Part shown: positions 43,510 through 51,236 of the stretch, piece by piece | Numbering within the stretch: position 1 is the first letter of the stretch | Layout of the letters: each line of letters begins with the position of its first letter | Origin: Pelagibacteraceae bacterium GOM-A1 | GTDB taxonomy: Bacteria > Pseudomonadota > Alphaproteobacteria > Pelagibacterales > Pelagibacteraceae | Assembly: GCA_001704065.1 (NCBI GenBank) | Contig: LHBX01000017.1 | Span: forward strand, 1 to 54,946 | Length of the DNA: 54,946 nucleotides | Reading direction: 5' to 3' | Position numbers and translations under genes: made by a program | Notes under the pieces: model-generated | Told to the model about the DNA's origin: nothing | Database searches by the model: none | Seen by the model: only the letters and a program-made list of their open reading frames with translations

Positions 43510-44447
43510 TAGATCTGACTTACAAAATTTAAAATACTATTTTCTGAATTATTACAAGAGATATCTATTTTGCTACTCAAAGGAACTGAAAAAGTGTCTC
43601 CTTTTTCTAATTTTATATTTGAGTTTCCTATTACTATTTTCCAATTACCTTCTTGAGCAAAAAGAACGGTAGGCTTTATACATTCAATACCCTTAATTTC
43701 GCCAGATATAGAATTTAATGTTGTTAAATTAAATCCAGTATCTTGTTTGATTGAAGGTTCATAAGTTTTTTTATTAAATTTGTTTCCTAATACTTGATAT
43801 AATTTAATACCATTAACTTCATCGCTAATATTGTTTTGTTTATTTCTATAAATATTTTTTTCTAATTCTTCTGGCAAATAATTATCAAATCTTTCTAATT
43901 CATCTTGAGTGATAGGCTCTATCATCTTTCTACCGTTAGGCACTTCAACCTTTTTTAAATCTATTAACGAATTATCATCAAGCAATGCCATACCGGTCTC
44001 TTTTGCCTTTTTTAAAATTTCCGGAACCCATGTTATTATACCAGGATCATCTCCGCCTAATACAACAAACATCAAACTTTCTTTATCTCCAACATTTTCA
44101 AATGCCCTGAACATATTTGTAGGCATTGAAATTATATCGCCAGCTTTTAATATTGTTTCTTGTTTTCCATCAGCACCCCAATAAAATCTCCATTTACCTG
44201 AGTAAATTACAAACACTTCAGCCGTAGTATGACTGTGAAGACCAGATCCATTTTTTGGCATAGCACTCACTGCTCCTAAATTATACCCATGTAAAGACTG
44301 TATTTTTATTAGTTGTTTTGTGTCTTCAGCGACACCACGTCCAATAATTGTATAATTTTTTCTTTCTTTATGACCTTCTAATCTACCCTCTACAAAAGGA
44401 AGGCTACTCGGAACGAGCTCATTAAATTTTGCCAATCTATCAATCAT
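43509..44447 (-). CDS. Bicupin protein
   Basis: This 312-residue protein has a strong N-terminal cupin domain: GSGLHSHTTAEVFVIYSGKW with HxH and the following glutamate near residue 75, then GDIISMPTNMFRAFENVG near residue 107. A second, weaker barrel near the C terminus (NWKIVIGNSNIKLEKGDTFS) lacks the metal histidines. This layout occurs in gentisate-dioxygenase-like and sugar-binding bicupins. It begins the minus-strand operon bicupin, NTF2-like, MetE-like and diverges from another tandem NTF2 gene. Confidence 0.8.
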   Translation of the reverse strand: MIDRLAKFNELVPSSLPFVEGRLEGHKERKNYTIIGRGVAEDTKQLIKIQSLHGYNLGAVSAMPKNGSGLHSHTTAEVFVIYSGKWRFYWGADGKQETILKAGDIISMPTNMFRAFENVGDKESLMFVVLGGDDPGIITWVPEILKKAKETGMALLDDNSLIDLKKVEVPNGRKMIEPITQDELERFDNYLPEELEKNIYRNKQNNISDEVNGIKLYQVLGNKFNKKTYEPSIKQDTGFNLTTLNSISGEIKGIECIKPTVLFAQEGNWKIVIGNSNIKLEKGDTFSVPLSSKIDISCNNSENSILNFVSQI

Positions 44448-44474
44448 ATTCTTGTTATTTATCTCTATTTAAAT

Positions 44475-44490
44475 ATAAATTGCAATTTAT
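44475..44490. promoter_or_regulatory. Perfect 16-base palindrome ATAAATTGCAATTTAT in a divergent gap
   Basis: The palindrome occupies much of the 41-base gap between the divergent bicupin and NTF2-like genes and overlaps the ATG of the latter. Its position and symmetry suit a dimeric repressor able to control both operons. AT-rich composition raises the chance of accidental symmetry, but 16 bases without mismatch is notable. Confidence 0.5.
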
Positions 44491-45577
44491 GCAAATAGAA
44501 CAATTTGATACAGGTCTTAAAATTAAGAAAAACATTGAAGATGTAGAAATTACACCTATCCAAAACTTAAATAATAAAAAATTTATTATTGAGAATTTTA
44601 GAAATATTTATGGATTAAAAAAGATTAATCTTAAAAAAAATTTACTAAATATATTTGACAAAGATATCAAAGTTAATTGTTTTGAACCATTAAATGAATT
44701 TAATGGCATAGATAATTTTATAGAAAAATTTTGGAATCCTTTATTTGATGCATTTCCAGACATCGAAAGAAGAGAAAATATCATCCTTGGAGGCTCTTTT
44801 AGAGACAAAGTCCAAGTTGGTTCTTATTCTACTTTATCAGGTTTCTTTTTAAAGCCTTGGTTAGGTATAAAACCAAATTTTAAAATGATTAATCTTAAAT
44901 GTTGTGAAATTCATGAAATTAAAAATGAAAGAATTATTGAAAGTCATATCTTAATTGATGTGATGGATTTTTTAAGACAAGCTGACAAATGGGTTATTAA
45001 TCCATCAAGAGGATCCGAAGGAGCATGGTTACCTCCGTTTAATACAGATGGAGTAAATTTTTTTGAAGAAGACATGAGTAAATCTAAAAATTCATTACAA
45101 CAGGCTTTGAGCATGAATAGAAGTTTAGATATTAAACCTGAGAAAGAAAATATTTCTAAAGATGAATTAAGACAAAGGTTAATAAATCATCCTCAAAAAG
45201 AGTTTTGGCACAAAGATATGATTTGGTACGGTCCTTGTGGAATTGGAACATCGAGGTCATTAGAAGGATTTGTAGATATGCATCAGCTACCTTTTAGAAA
45301 ATCATTTTCTGAGAGAAATTATTGGGAATTAGGACATTATTGCGAAATTGGAGACGGAAAATTTTCTCTATGTGGTGGATGGCATAGTTTAAAGGCAAAG
45401 TATGGATCAAATGATTGGCTTGGATATACAGCAGATAACCAAGACGTTGTTATGAGAGTAATGGACTTTTATCATCATGATGAAGGATTAATTAGAGAGA
45501 ATTGGGTACCTATAGATGTAGTTCATATTTTAAAACAAATAGGTATTGATGTGTTTGAAAAAATTAAAAATACTTAG
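44489..45577 (+). CDS. Tandem NTF2/SnoaL-like protein, divergent partner
   Basis: I start at MQIEQFDTGLKIKKNIEDVE (362 residues); an earlier ATG would overlap the divergent bicupin start. Two NTF2-like halves are visible. The first (about 40-180) has FNGIDNFIEKFWNPLFDAFP and IIESHILIDVMDFLRQA; the second (about 235-362) has KEFWHKDMIWYGPCGIGTSR, CGGWHSLKAKYGSNDW and DEGLIRENWVPIDVVHIL. It resembles in architecture the 319-residue protein across the gap. Function unknown; common control through the palindrome at its start is likely. Confidence 0.78.
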   Translation: MQIEQFDTGLKIKKNIEDVEITPIQNLNNKKFIIENFRNIYGLKKINLKKNLLNIFDKDIKVNCFEPLNEFNGIDNFIEKFWNPLFDAFPDIERRENIILGGSFRDKVQVGSYSTLSGFFLKPWLGIKPNFKMINLKCCEIHEIKNERIIESHILIDVMDFLRQADKWVINPSRGSEGAWLPPFNTDGVNFFEEDMSKSKNSLQQALSMNRSLDIKPEKENISKDELRQRLINHPQKEFWHKDMIWYGPCGIGTSRSLEGFVDMHQLPFRKSFSERNYWELGHYCEIGDGKFSLCGGWHSLKAKYGSNDWLGYTADNQDVVMRVMDFYHHDEGLIRENWVPIDVVHILKQIGIDVFEKIKNT

Positions 45578-45631
45578 ATTTAAATAAGTTTATAGTTTTT
45601 GAGTGTAATAGAAAAAAATAAAATTATTTAT

Positions 45632-46918
45632 TTAGTTAGAGAAACCATACTTTCTAAGTCTCACATCACCAGTTCTAGCATGAGCCTCCATACCTTCATA
45701 TCTAGAAATTCTAGCTGCTGCAGCACCAACTTCTTTGTTAGATTCTTTATTCATCTTTTGGTAAGTAACTGTTTTTATAAATTTTCCAACGTATAAGCCT
45801 CCAGTATATTTTCCTGCACCTTTTGTTGGTAGAATATGATTTGGTCCAGAGCATTTATCTCCATATGCAACTGTTGTTTCTTCACCTAAAAATAAAGAAC
45901 CATAATTTTTAAGATTTTTTAAATACCAGTCTAAGTTTTCAGCTTGAACCTCCAAATGTTCAGGTGCATATTCATCACTCACTTTCATCATTTCTTCTTT
46001 GGTATCACACATAATTACTTCTCCATAATCTCTCCATGCAGCATCAGCATTATTTCTATTATGTTCAGGTAGTTCTTGAATAATTTCTGGAACTCTTTTT
46101 ATAACATAATCACATAAAGATTTATCAGTAGTGTAAAGCCAAGCTGGAGAGTCAGGACCATGTTCAGCCTGTCCAACTAAATCATAAGCGATTATTTCTT
46201 TGTCCGCTGTATGATCTGCAATAATGCCTATTTCGGTTGGTCCTGCAAATAAATCAATTCCAACTTTTCCAAATAAAATTCTTTTAGACTCTGCTACAAA
46301 TTTATTTCCAGGTCCAACAATCATATCTACTTCAGGATTACCAAAGCAACCATAAGCTAGAGCACCAATTGCTCCTATTCCACCTATATTCATAATTACA
46401 TCTGCACCACATAGGTTAGCTGTATAAATTATAATTGGGTTTGCACCATTTGAATCTTTTGGTGGACTTGTTGCAATTACATTCTTTACTCCTGCAACTT
46501 TTGCTGTTGTCACACTCATTATAGCAGAGGCGATATTATTGTATCTTCCACCAGGAACATAACACCCAACAGTATTTACAGGTATTAATTTTTGTCCCGC
46601 TATTAAACCAGGTGATAATTCAACTTCTGAGTCTTTTCCAAGATTTTCAAGCTGGTGTTCTGCAAACTTCCTAACTCTTTCATGAGAAAACTGAATATCG
46701 TCTTTAATCTTTTGATCTAAAGTTTTATTTATTTCTTCAATTTTTTCTTTGCTAACAATTATATCACCTTCATAATTATCAAATTTTTTTAAAATATCTT
46801 TGACACCTTGATCTTTAGTTTTTTCTAAATCTTTTAAAATAGAACTTACCTTAGTTCTTGTTTCATCTTCTCCTGTAAATGCAGTTTTTTCAGCTTTTTT
46901 TATATAAGTAATTGCCAT
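45632..46918 (-). CDS. hpsN: Histidinol-dehydrogenase-family protein, sulfopropanediol dehydrogenase (HpsN)-like
   Basis: This 428-residue NAD- and zinc-dependent dehydrogenase belongs to the HisD fold. Zinc and catalytic residues are in VGQAEHGPDSPAW near residue 228, GDKCSGPNH near 352 and EGMEAHARTGDVRL near 410. VGCYVPGGRYNNIASAIMS, in place of the HisD-type VPGGTA segment, and SYGDK/AYGDK-type C-terminal blocks fit HpsN, which oxidises 2,3-dihydroxypropane-1-sulfonate to sulfolactate. The absence of other his genes around it also argues against histidine synthesis. HisD-like enzymes for other diols are possible. It follows the phosphotransacylase gene by 59 bases. Confidence 0.78.
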   Translation of the reverse strand: MAITYIKKAEKTAFTGEDETRTKVSSILKDLEKTKDQGVKDILKKFDNYEGDIIVSKEKIEEINKTLDQKIKDDIQFSHERVRKFAEHQLENLGKDSEVELSPGLIAGQKLIPVNTVGCYVPGGRYNNIASAIMSVTTAKVAGVKNVIATSPPKDSNGANPIIIYTANLCGADVIMNIGGIGAIGALAYGCFGNPEVDMIVGPGNKFVAESKRILFGKVGIDLFAGPTEIGIIADHTADKEIIAYDLVGQAEHGPDSPAWLYTTDKSLCDYVIKRVPEIIQELPEHNRNNADAAWRDYGEVIMCDTKEEMMKVSDEYAPEHLEVQAENLDWYLKNLKNYGSLFLGEETTVAYGDKCSGPNHILPTKGAGKYTGGLYVGKFIKTVTYQKMNKESNKEVGAAAARISRYEGMEAHARTGDVRLRKYGFSN

Positions 46919-46977
46919 TATTTTTCCTCTAATTTTACAAATATTTAAATTATATAAGATGTTTATTCAATAAAAGT

Positions 46978-47889
46978 TTAATCTAAAGCAACAACAGCTG
47001 CAGCTATAGAAGCAAGTCTTGCTGTCGCATCATCTGATCTACTTGTTATAACAACAGGTACTTTACCTCCAACAACTACGCCTGCTGCACATGCTCCCAT
47101 AAAATAAATCATCATTTTTACAAGCGCATTTCCAGTTTCGACATTTGGAACTAATAATACATCAGCTTCCCCAGCAACTATATTCTCAATTCCCTTAATA
47201 GAAGCAGATTTTTTTGAAATACTATTGTCAAATGCTAAGGGTCCAAAAATATCAGCATTAAAATTTTCTTTACTCGCTAATTCAGTTAATTCTTTAGCTT
47301 CAACCGAACTCTGCACACTATTAATAACTTCTTCTGTTGCTGAAAGGATAGAAATCTTTGGTCTTGGAATATTAATTCTATGACTAAAATCTATAACATT
47401 TCTTAAAATATGCATTTTAGTTTTTAGGTTAGGAGAAACATTCAATGCTCCATCGGTTATGATTAATGGTTTGTCATCTTTTTGTAATGTCATATGCCAA
47501 ATATGACTTAGTCTTGTTTTTCCAATTAATTTGAACTCTCTCTTAAGAACTTCTTTCATCAATATATCAGTATGAATATGTCCTTTTACAATAATTTTTA
47601 CTTTGTCATCTGATGCAAGTTTTGTTGCAATACTTGCTGTATTATTTTCAACTGGCTCATTAATTATTTCAAAATTTGATATATCAAATTTAAGTTCATC
47701 TGCGCATTCTTGTATTTTTTGTTTATCACCTATTAATATTGGGGTGATCAATTTTTCAGAGACAGCATCCATTACCGACATCATTGGTAATTTTTTACCC
47801 GCATTTACAATGGCTGCTTTTACTCCTCTTTTTTGATGAGCTATGTTAAGTAGATTAACAGGGCAAACTGTGGATTTATCAGATAACAT
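46978..47889 (-). CDS. Phosphate acetyl/butyryltransferase-family protein
   Basis: This 303-residue protein has MSVMDAVSEKLITPILIGDK near residue 35, KIIVKGHIHTDILMKEVLKRE near residue 100, LIITDGALNVSPNLKTK near residue 145, and VLLVPNVETGNALVKMMIYF near residue 248. All are typical of the phosphotransacetylase/phosphotransbutyrylase family. It would interconvert an acyl-CoA and an acyl phosphate. No acetate or butyrate kinase gene is adjacent. In sulfonate degradation a Pta takes acetyl phosphate from sulfoacetaldehyde acetyltransferase, which would fit the HpsN-like neighbour, but Xsc is not in this window. Confidence 0.85.
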   Translation of the reverse strand: MLSDKSTVCPVNLLNIAHQKRGVKAAIVNAGKKLPMMSVMDAVSEKLITPILIGDKQKIQECADELKFDISNFEIINEPVENNTASIATKLASDDKVKIIVKGHIHTDILMKEVLKREFKLIGKTRLSHIWHMTLQKDDKPLIITDGALNVSPNLKTKMHILRNVIDFSHRINIPRPKISILSATEEVINSVQSSVEAKELTELASKENFNADIFGPLAFDNSISKKSASIKGIENIVAGEADVLLVPNVETGNALVKMMIYFMGACAAGVVVGGKVPVVITSRSDDATARLASIAAAVVALD

Positions 47890-47973
47890 ATGAGTTTAAA
47901 TATTTGTTATGGTTCTAAATATCAATATTTTTTATTACGTTCGATATAAAAATAGTTTAAAATTGAACAAACG

Positions 47974-48822
47974 ATGGAGATAGTTACAAAAATTGCACCT
48001 ATAGCGTTAGCCTTTATAATGTTAGGTCTGGGATTGGGCTTATCAACTAGAGATTTTTTAAGAGTTATAAATAATCCAAAAGATTTTACAGTCGGAATAA
48101 TTTGTCAATTAATCCTTCTCCCATTCGTCGCTTATATTTTACTTTTAATATTAAGATTACCAGTTGAATTAGCTTTAGGATTAATGATTATTGCTGCTGC
48201 TCCTGGAGGAGTAACTTCAAATGTCTTAACAAAATTTGCAAATGGAGATGTTGCATTATCTATTTCGTTAACAGCAGTAGGTAGTTTAATTAGTATTTTT
48301 TCTGTTCCATTTATTGTTTTTTCTTCAGCAAAATTATTAGGTGTAACTGATTTATCCTCAGATATTACGATGACTGGTATTGCTCTTAAAATGGCACTAG
48401 TTGTAACTGTGCCAGTAATTCTTGGAATGATAATTAGAAGATTCGCTGAAAACTTTATTTCATCTAATATTAATATTGTAAATAGAATTACAGGTATTTT
48501 ATTTATTGTTGTATTTGCAGCGATATGGATTGAGGAAAGAGAAAATATAATATCATACTTAGGTCAAGCGGGTTTAGCTGTTTTAATATTAAATGTAGTC
48601 ATGATGACTTTGGCATTTTATATTGCAAAAGGTTTTGCAACTGGAATACCACAGAGAAAATGTATTTCTTTAGAATGTGGATTACAAAATGGAACTTTAG
48701 CTGTATTTGTAGCAACACAAATTTTCAATGATGTCGCTTACATGGTTCCCACAGCTGCTTACGCATTAATAATGTATATAACTGGATTTATATTTATATA
48801 TATTCTTAAAAATTCTAATTAA
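47974..48822 (+). CDS. Bile acid:sodium symporter (BASS)-family transporter
   Basis: This 282-residue protein has nine or ten hydrophobic segments. Sodium-site motifs are present in IIAAAPGGVTSNVLTKFANGD near residue 70 and SLECGLQNGTLAVFVATQIF near residue 230. Bacterial BASS proteins move organic anions, including pyruvate-like acids, pantoate and sulfonated compounds, with sodium. It is divergent from the phosphotransacylase gene and probably supplies its pathway. Its 3' end overlaps the convergent regulator gene by eight bases. Confidence 0.88.
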   Translation: MEIVTKIAPIALAFIMLGLGLGLSTRDFLRVINNPKDFTVGIICQLILLPFVAYILLLILRLPVELALGLMIIAAAPGGVTSNVLTKFANGDVALSISLTAVGSLISIFSVPFIVFSSAKLLGVTDLSSDITMTGIALKMALVVTVPVILGMIIRRFAENFISSNINIVNRITGILFIVVFAAIWIEERENIISYLGQAGLAVLILNVVMMTLAFYIAKGFATGIPQRKCISLECGLQNGTLAVFVATQIFNDVAYMVPTAAYALIMYITGFIFIYILKNSN

Positions 48823-49777
48823 GATTTATTTGATTGTAGGTTCTTTTTATAAAAACATTTATTGATTTTAAATTTTCATCTTGGATTATCGACATATCTT
48901 TAAAATTTTGTTTGCTGACATCAAAATTTATCAATTTATTTTTGTCTAAAGAAATAAATTTATTTTTAATTAATTTTTTGATTTTTCTTACTACTGTTGG
49001 TCTTGGTATTCCTGTTATTTCAGAAATAGACATTGCATTAATTCCTTTTATTTTTTTATTAATAATTTTATCTCTCCATTTATCCAAATAACTATCAACT
49101 CCTTTAAGTTGTCTTCCAATTTTTGAATTATTATTCAAAATTATAGTTCCTAAAATAGTAAATATTTCCATATCACCAAAATAATTTTTCCATCTTAAGC
49201 AGTATGGGAATAAAAATTTATAAAATTGATACCAGCAAAATGAGAAATTATGTTTTATTAAGTTATTAATTTCATTACTGGACATTTCGTTTTTTGTAAC
49301 TTTTTCTTCTTTTAAAATTTGACTAAAAACGGATAAAAGTGTGCATATATTTTTTAATGTATCATTTGGCTGTGTTGAATTGTATGCACTTCTGTCTATT
49401 GTAATCTTCTTGCCCTTTTTTTTAATTATTCCCTTTTTTTCTAGAGATATAACTTTTCTTCTGACACTTTCTTTGGGTATTCGAAGATCCTTTGATATTC
49501 TTATGAGGTTAATTTTCTCAATCTCTAATGTTTTATCCTTATAAAAATTATTGAAAGTTATATTTAAATTATTTCGTCTGTAAAAATCAAACTGTTTACT
49601 AATCAAATAAATTAGAATTGTGTAAGTATCTATATCTTTAAACACTTTATAAGCACCGACTGTCCATTCAGACATAAGTTTTAAAAAAAAAGGACTTAAA
49701 ATATCAAAATGGTTTTTGAAAATTTTATCGATAAGCTCATCATCTAGTTCAGAATTTACACTTGGTAGCTGCTTCAT
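48815..49777 (-). CDS. Duplicated winged-helix transcriptional regulator
   Basis: This 320-residue protein contains two copies of an HTH module. The first is RISKDLRIPKESVRRKVISL (about residues 93-112) followed by EKKGIIKKKGKKI. The second is SISEITGIPRPTVVRKIKKL (about residues 251-270) followed by KNKFISLDKNKLI. Each is preceded by a long helical segment (MSEWTVGAYKVFKDIDTYTILIY; FYKFLFPYCLRWKNYFGDMEIFTIL). The whole protein therefore looks like an internal duplication that would mimic a dimer on DNA. I do not recognise a named family. Tandem repeats upstream of its start are candidate autoregulatory sites. Confidence 0.78.
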   Translation of the reverse strand: MKQLPSVNSELDDELIDKIFKNHFDILSPFFLKLMSEWTVGAYKVFKDIDTYTILIYLISKQFDFYRRNNLNITFNNFYKDKTLEIEKINLIRISKDLRIPKESVRRKVISLEKKGIIKKKGKKITIDRSAYNSTQPNDTLKNICTLLSVFSQILKEEKVTKNEMSSNEINNLIKHNFSFCWYQFYKFLFPYCLRWKNYFGDMEIFTILGTIILNNNSKIGRQLKGVDSYLDKWRDKIINKKIKGINAMSISEITGIPRPTVVRKIKKLIKNKFISLDKNKLINFDVSKQNFKDMSIIQDENLKSINVFIKRTYNQINLN

Positions 49778-49787
49778 AATGTATCAA

Positions 49788-49837
49788 AACCCAATTTGAA
49801 CAATTTTAAAACTTGAGTCAACCCATTTTGAACAGTT
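49788..49837. repeat. Two 18-base direct repeats, operator-like
   Basis: AACCCAATTTGAACAATT (49788-49805) and AACCCATTTTGAACAGTT (49820-49837) match at 16 of 18 positions. Their starts are 32 bases apart, three helical turns, so both face the same side of DNA. They lie between the divergent starts of the duplicated-HTH regulator and a small membrane protein gene. Confidence 0.65.
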
Positions 49838-49878
49838 AAATTCTGTAAAATTTTTTTACTATATGATTTAATAATTTA

Positions 49879-50085
49879 ATGAGTACTGAAAGCTTAAACA
49901 GAACATCTAATATTGAAATACCTGAAAAAAAACTAAGAGTAATTCGAATGTCCCCTCGTAAAGTAAATATAGATGTTCTAAAGAAACGAGTAATCACTGA
50001 AAAGAAAAAAGAAGCACTTCAGTCAAAAATAATAATACTTTCAGTCTGTTTATCTATTGGAATACTAGGTTATTTTGCAGGTTAA
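49879..50085 (+). CDS. Small single-span membrane protein, unknown function
   Basis: This 68-residue protein has a basic N-terminal part rich in lysine and arginine (PEKKLRVIRMSPRKVN; KKRVITEKKKEALQS) and one hydrophobic segment at the C terminus (IIILSVCLSIGILGYFAG). It would be a tail-anchored inner-membrane protein with a basic cytoplasmic face. I recognise no family. It is divergent from the regulator and downstream of the tandem repeats. Its stop overlaps the convergent Ldh2-like stop by four bases. Confidence 0.6.
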   Translation: MSTESLNRTSNIEIPEKKLRVIRMSPRKVNIDVLKKRVITEKKKEALQSKIIILSVCLSIGILGYFAG

Positions 50086-51086
50086 TTAGCTAAGAGAATA
50101 TCTAAATCCTTTTTAATATTTTTTGGAATTTTTATAGATTTTTTTGAGTTTGTTTTTGCTCTTAAAAACTTTTGCTCGCCAGGATAAAAGATTGTTTGTC
50201 CTTTTAAATTAGGTATTTTTTTTATTCTTTTAATATTTTCTTTTATCTCTTTTTTATAATCTTTAACAAATAGATTGTCTTTAAATGCTAAAAATAAGTG
50301 ACCGATATTTTGCGGCCCAGAGAAATCATCGAATGGGTCTTTTACTTTGCCACCGTGATTACTTCCAACAAATACTCCAGTTAAAATATCTACCATCCAA
50401 GCTAATCCAGATCCTCTAAATCCAGCTATTGGAAGTTGTACCCCAGCTAGAGCTTCCTTTGCATTTGTAGTTGGTTTACCAAATTTGTTTAAAGCAACTC
50501 CATATGGTATTTTTTTTCCTAACTTTTCTGCGATCCTAATTTTACCTCTATTAATCATAGACATTGATGTATCTAGTATAAATGGAACCTTGCTATTAGT
50601 TTGAGTTCCAAAACATATTGGATTAGTTCCAAAGACTGATTTTTTCCCACCAAAAGGCGCAATAGCTGGAGGAGCATTTGTAAATGCGAATGTTATTAAA
50701 TTTTTTTTAACCGCTTGCTCAACGTAGTATCCGGATAGACCATAATGTCCGCTGTTTTTTACAGCAACTAACCCAATCCCTGTTTTTTTTGCGTTTTGAA
50801 TAGTTTTTTTAATAGCCTCATCTGCTGCAACAAAACCAATAGAATTATCAGCATCAATTATTGATATAGATTTTGATATATTTTTTACAGTTATTTTAGG
50901 TCTCGGATTAATGACTTTTTTTGAGATTCTTTCACAATACATTTTTAAACGAGACAATCCATGTGAAGGCGCACCCACAAGCTCTGCATTCATAATTGCA
51001 TTTGCGCAAACTATAGAGTGTTTTCTACTTAATTTAAAATTAGTAAAAATTTTAATAATTAAATTTTTAAGCTCTTTTTCATTCAT
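50082..51086 (-). CDS. Malate/L-lactate/sulfolactate dehydrogenase (Ldh2/ComC family)
   Basis: This 334-residue NAD(P)-dependent enzyme has HGLSRLKMYCERISKKVINP near residue 40, VKNSGHYGLSGYYVEQAVKK near residue 105 with the catalytic histidine, FGTNPICFGTQ near residue 148, and PIAGFRGSGLAWMVDIL near residue 212. The family includes (R)-sulfolactate dehydrogenase, L-malate and ureidoglycolate dehydrogenases and imine reductases. Proximity to an HpsN-like gene, which makes sulfolactate, favours a sulfolactate role, but this is inference. The gene is monocistronic. Confidence 0.88.
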   Translation of the reverse strand: MNEKELKNLIIKIFTNFKLSRKHSIVCANAIMNAELVGAPSHGLSRLKMYCERISKKVINPRPKITVKNISKSISIIDADNSIGFVAADEAIKKTIQNAKKTGIGLVAVKNSGHYGLSGYYVEQAVKKNLITFAFTNAPPAIAPFGGKKSVFGTNPICFGTQTNSKVPFILDTSMSMINRGKIRIAEKLGKKIPYGVALNKFGKPTTNAKEALAGVQLPIAGFRGSGLAWMVDILTGVFVGSNHGGKVKDPFDDFSGPQNIGHLFLAFKDNLFVKDYKKEIKENIKRIKKIPNLKGQTIFYPGEQKFLRAKTNSKKSIKIPKNIKKDLDILLAN

Positions 51087-51236
51087 AATTTATGTAAACA
51101 TAATTGATTTGAAAATTAAACTATAAATTGAATATTTTTTTTATTTTTTAAAATTATCTTTAAATTTAAAGTAACAAAAGATTAACATTATTCGTTTAAA
51201 TTTATTATCATTAACTAATAAAAAAGTGAGGGATAT

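Noticed and set aside
45599-45796. Plus-strand 65-residue open frame
   Set aside because: Mostly antisense to the C-terminal part of the HpsN-like gene; cysteine/serine-rich with no family match.
45632-46918. Histidine-biosynthesis HisD
   Set aside because: The fold is HisD, but the VPGGRYNNIAS block and the absence of his neighbours favour an HpsN-like diol dehydrogenase; not excluded entirely.
47883-47910. ATAACA-N16-TGTTAT inverted repeat at the phosphotransacylase start
   Set aside because: Short arms with a long spacer; expected by chance at this composition.
51203-51222. Fur-box-like TTATTATCATTAAC upstream of the AfuA-like receptor
   Set aside because: Only one half resembles the consensus, and such AT-rich strings are expected by chance here.
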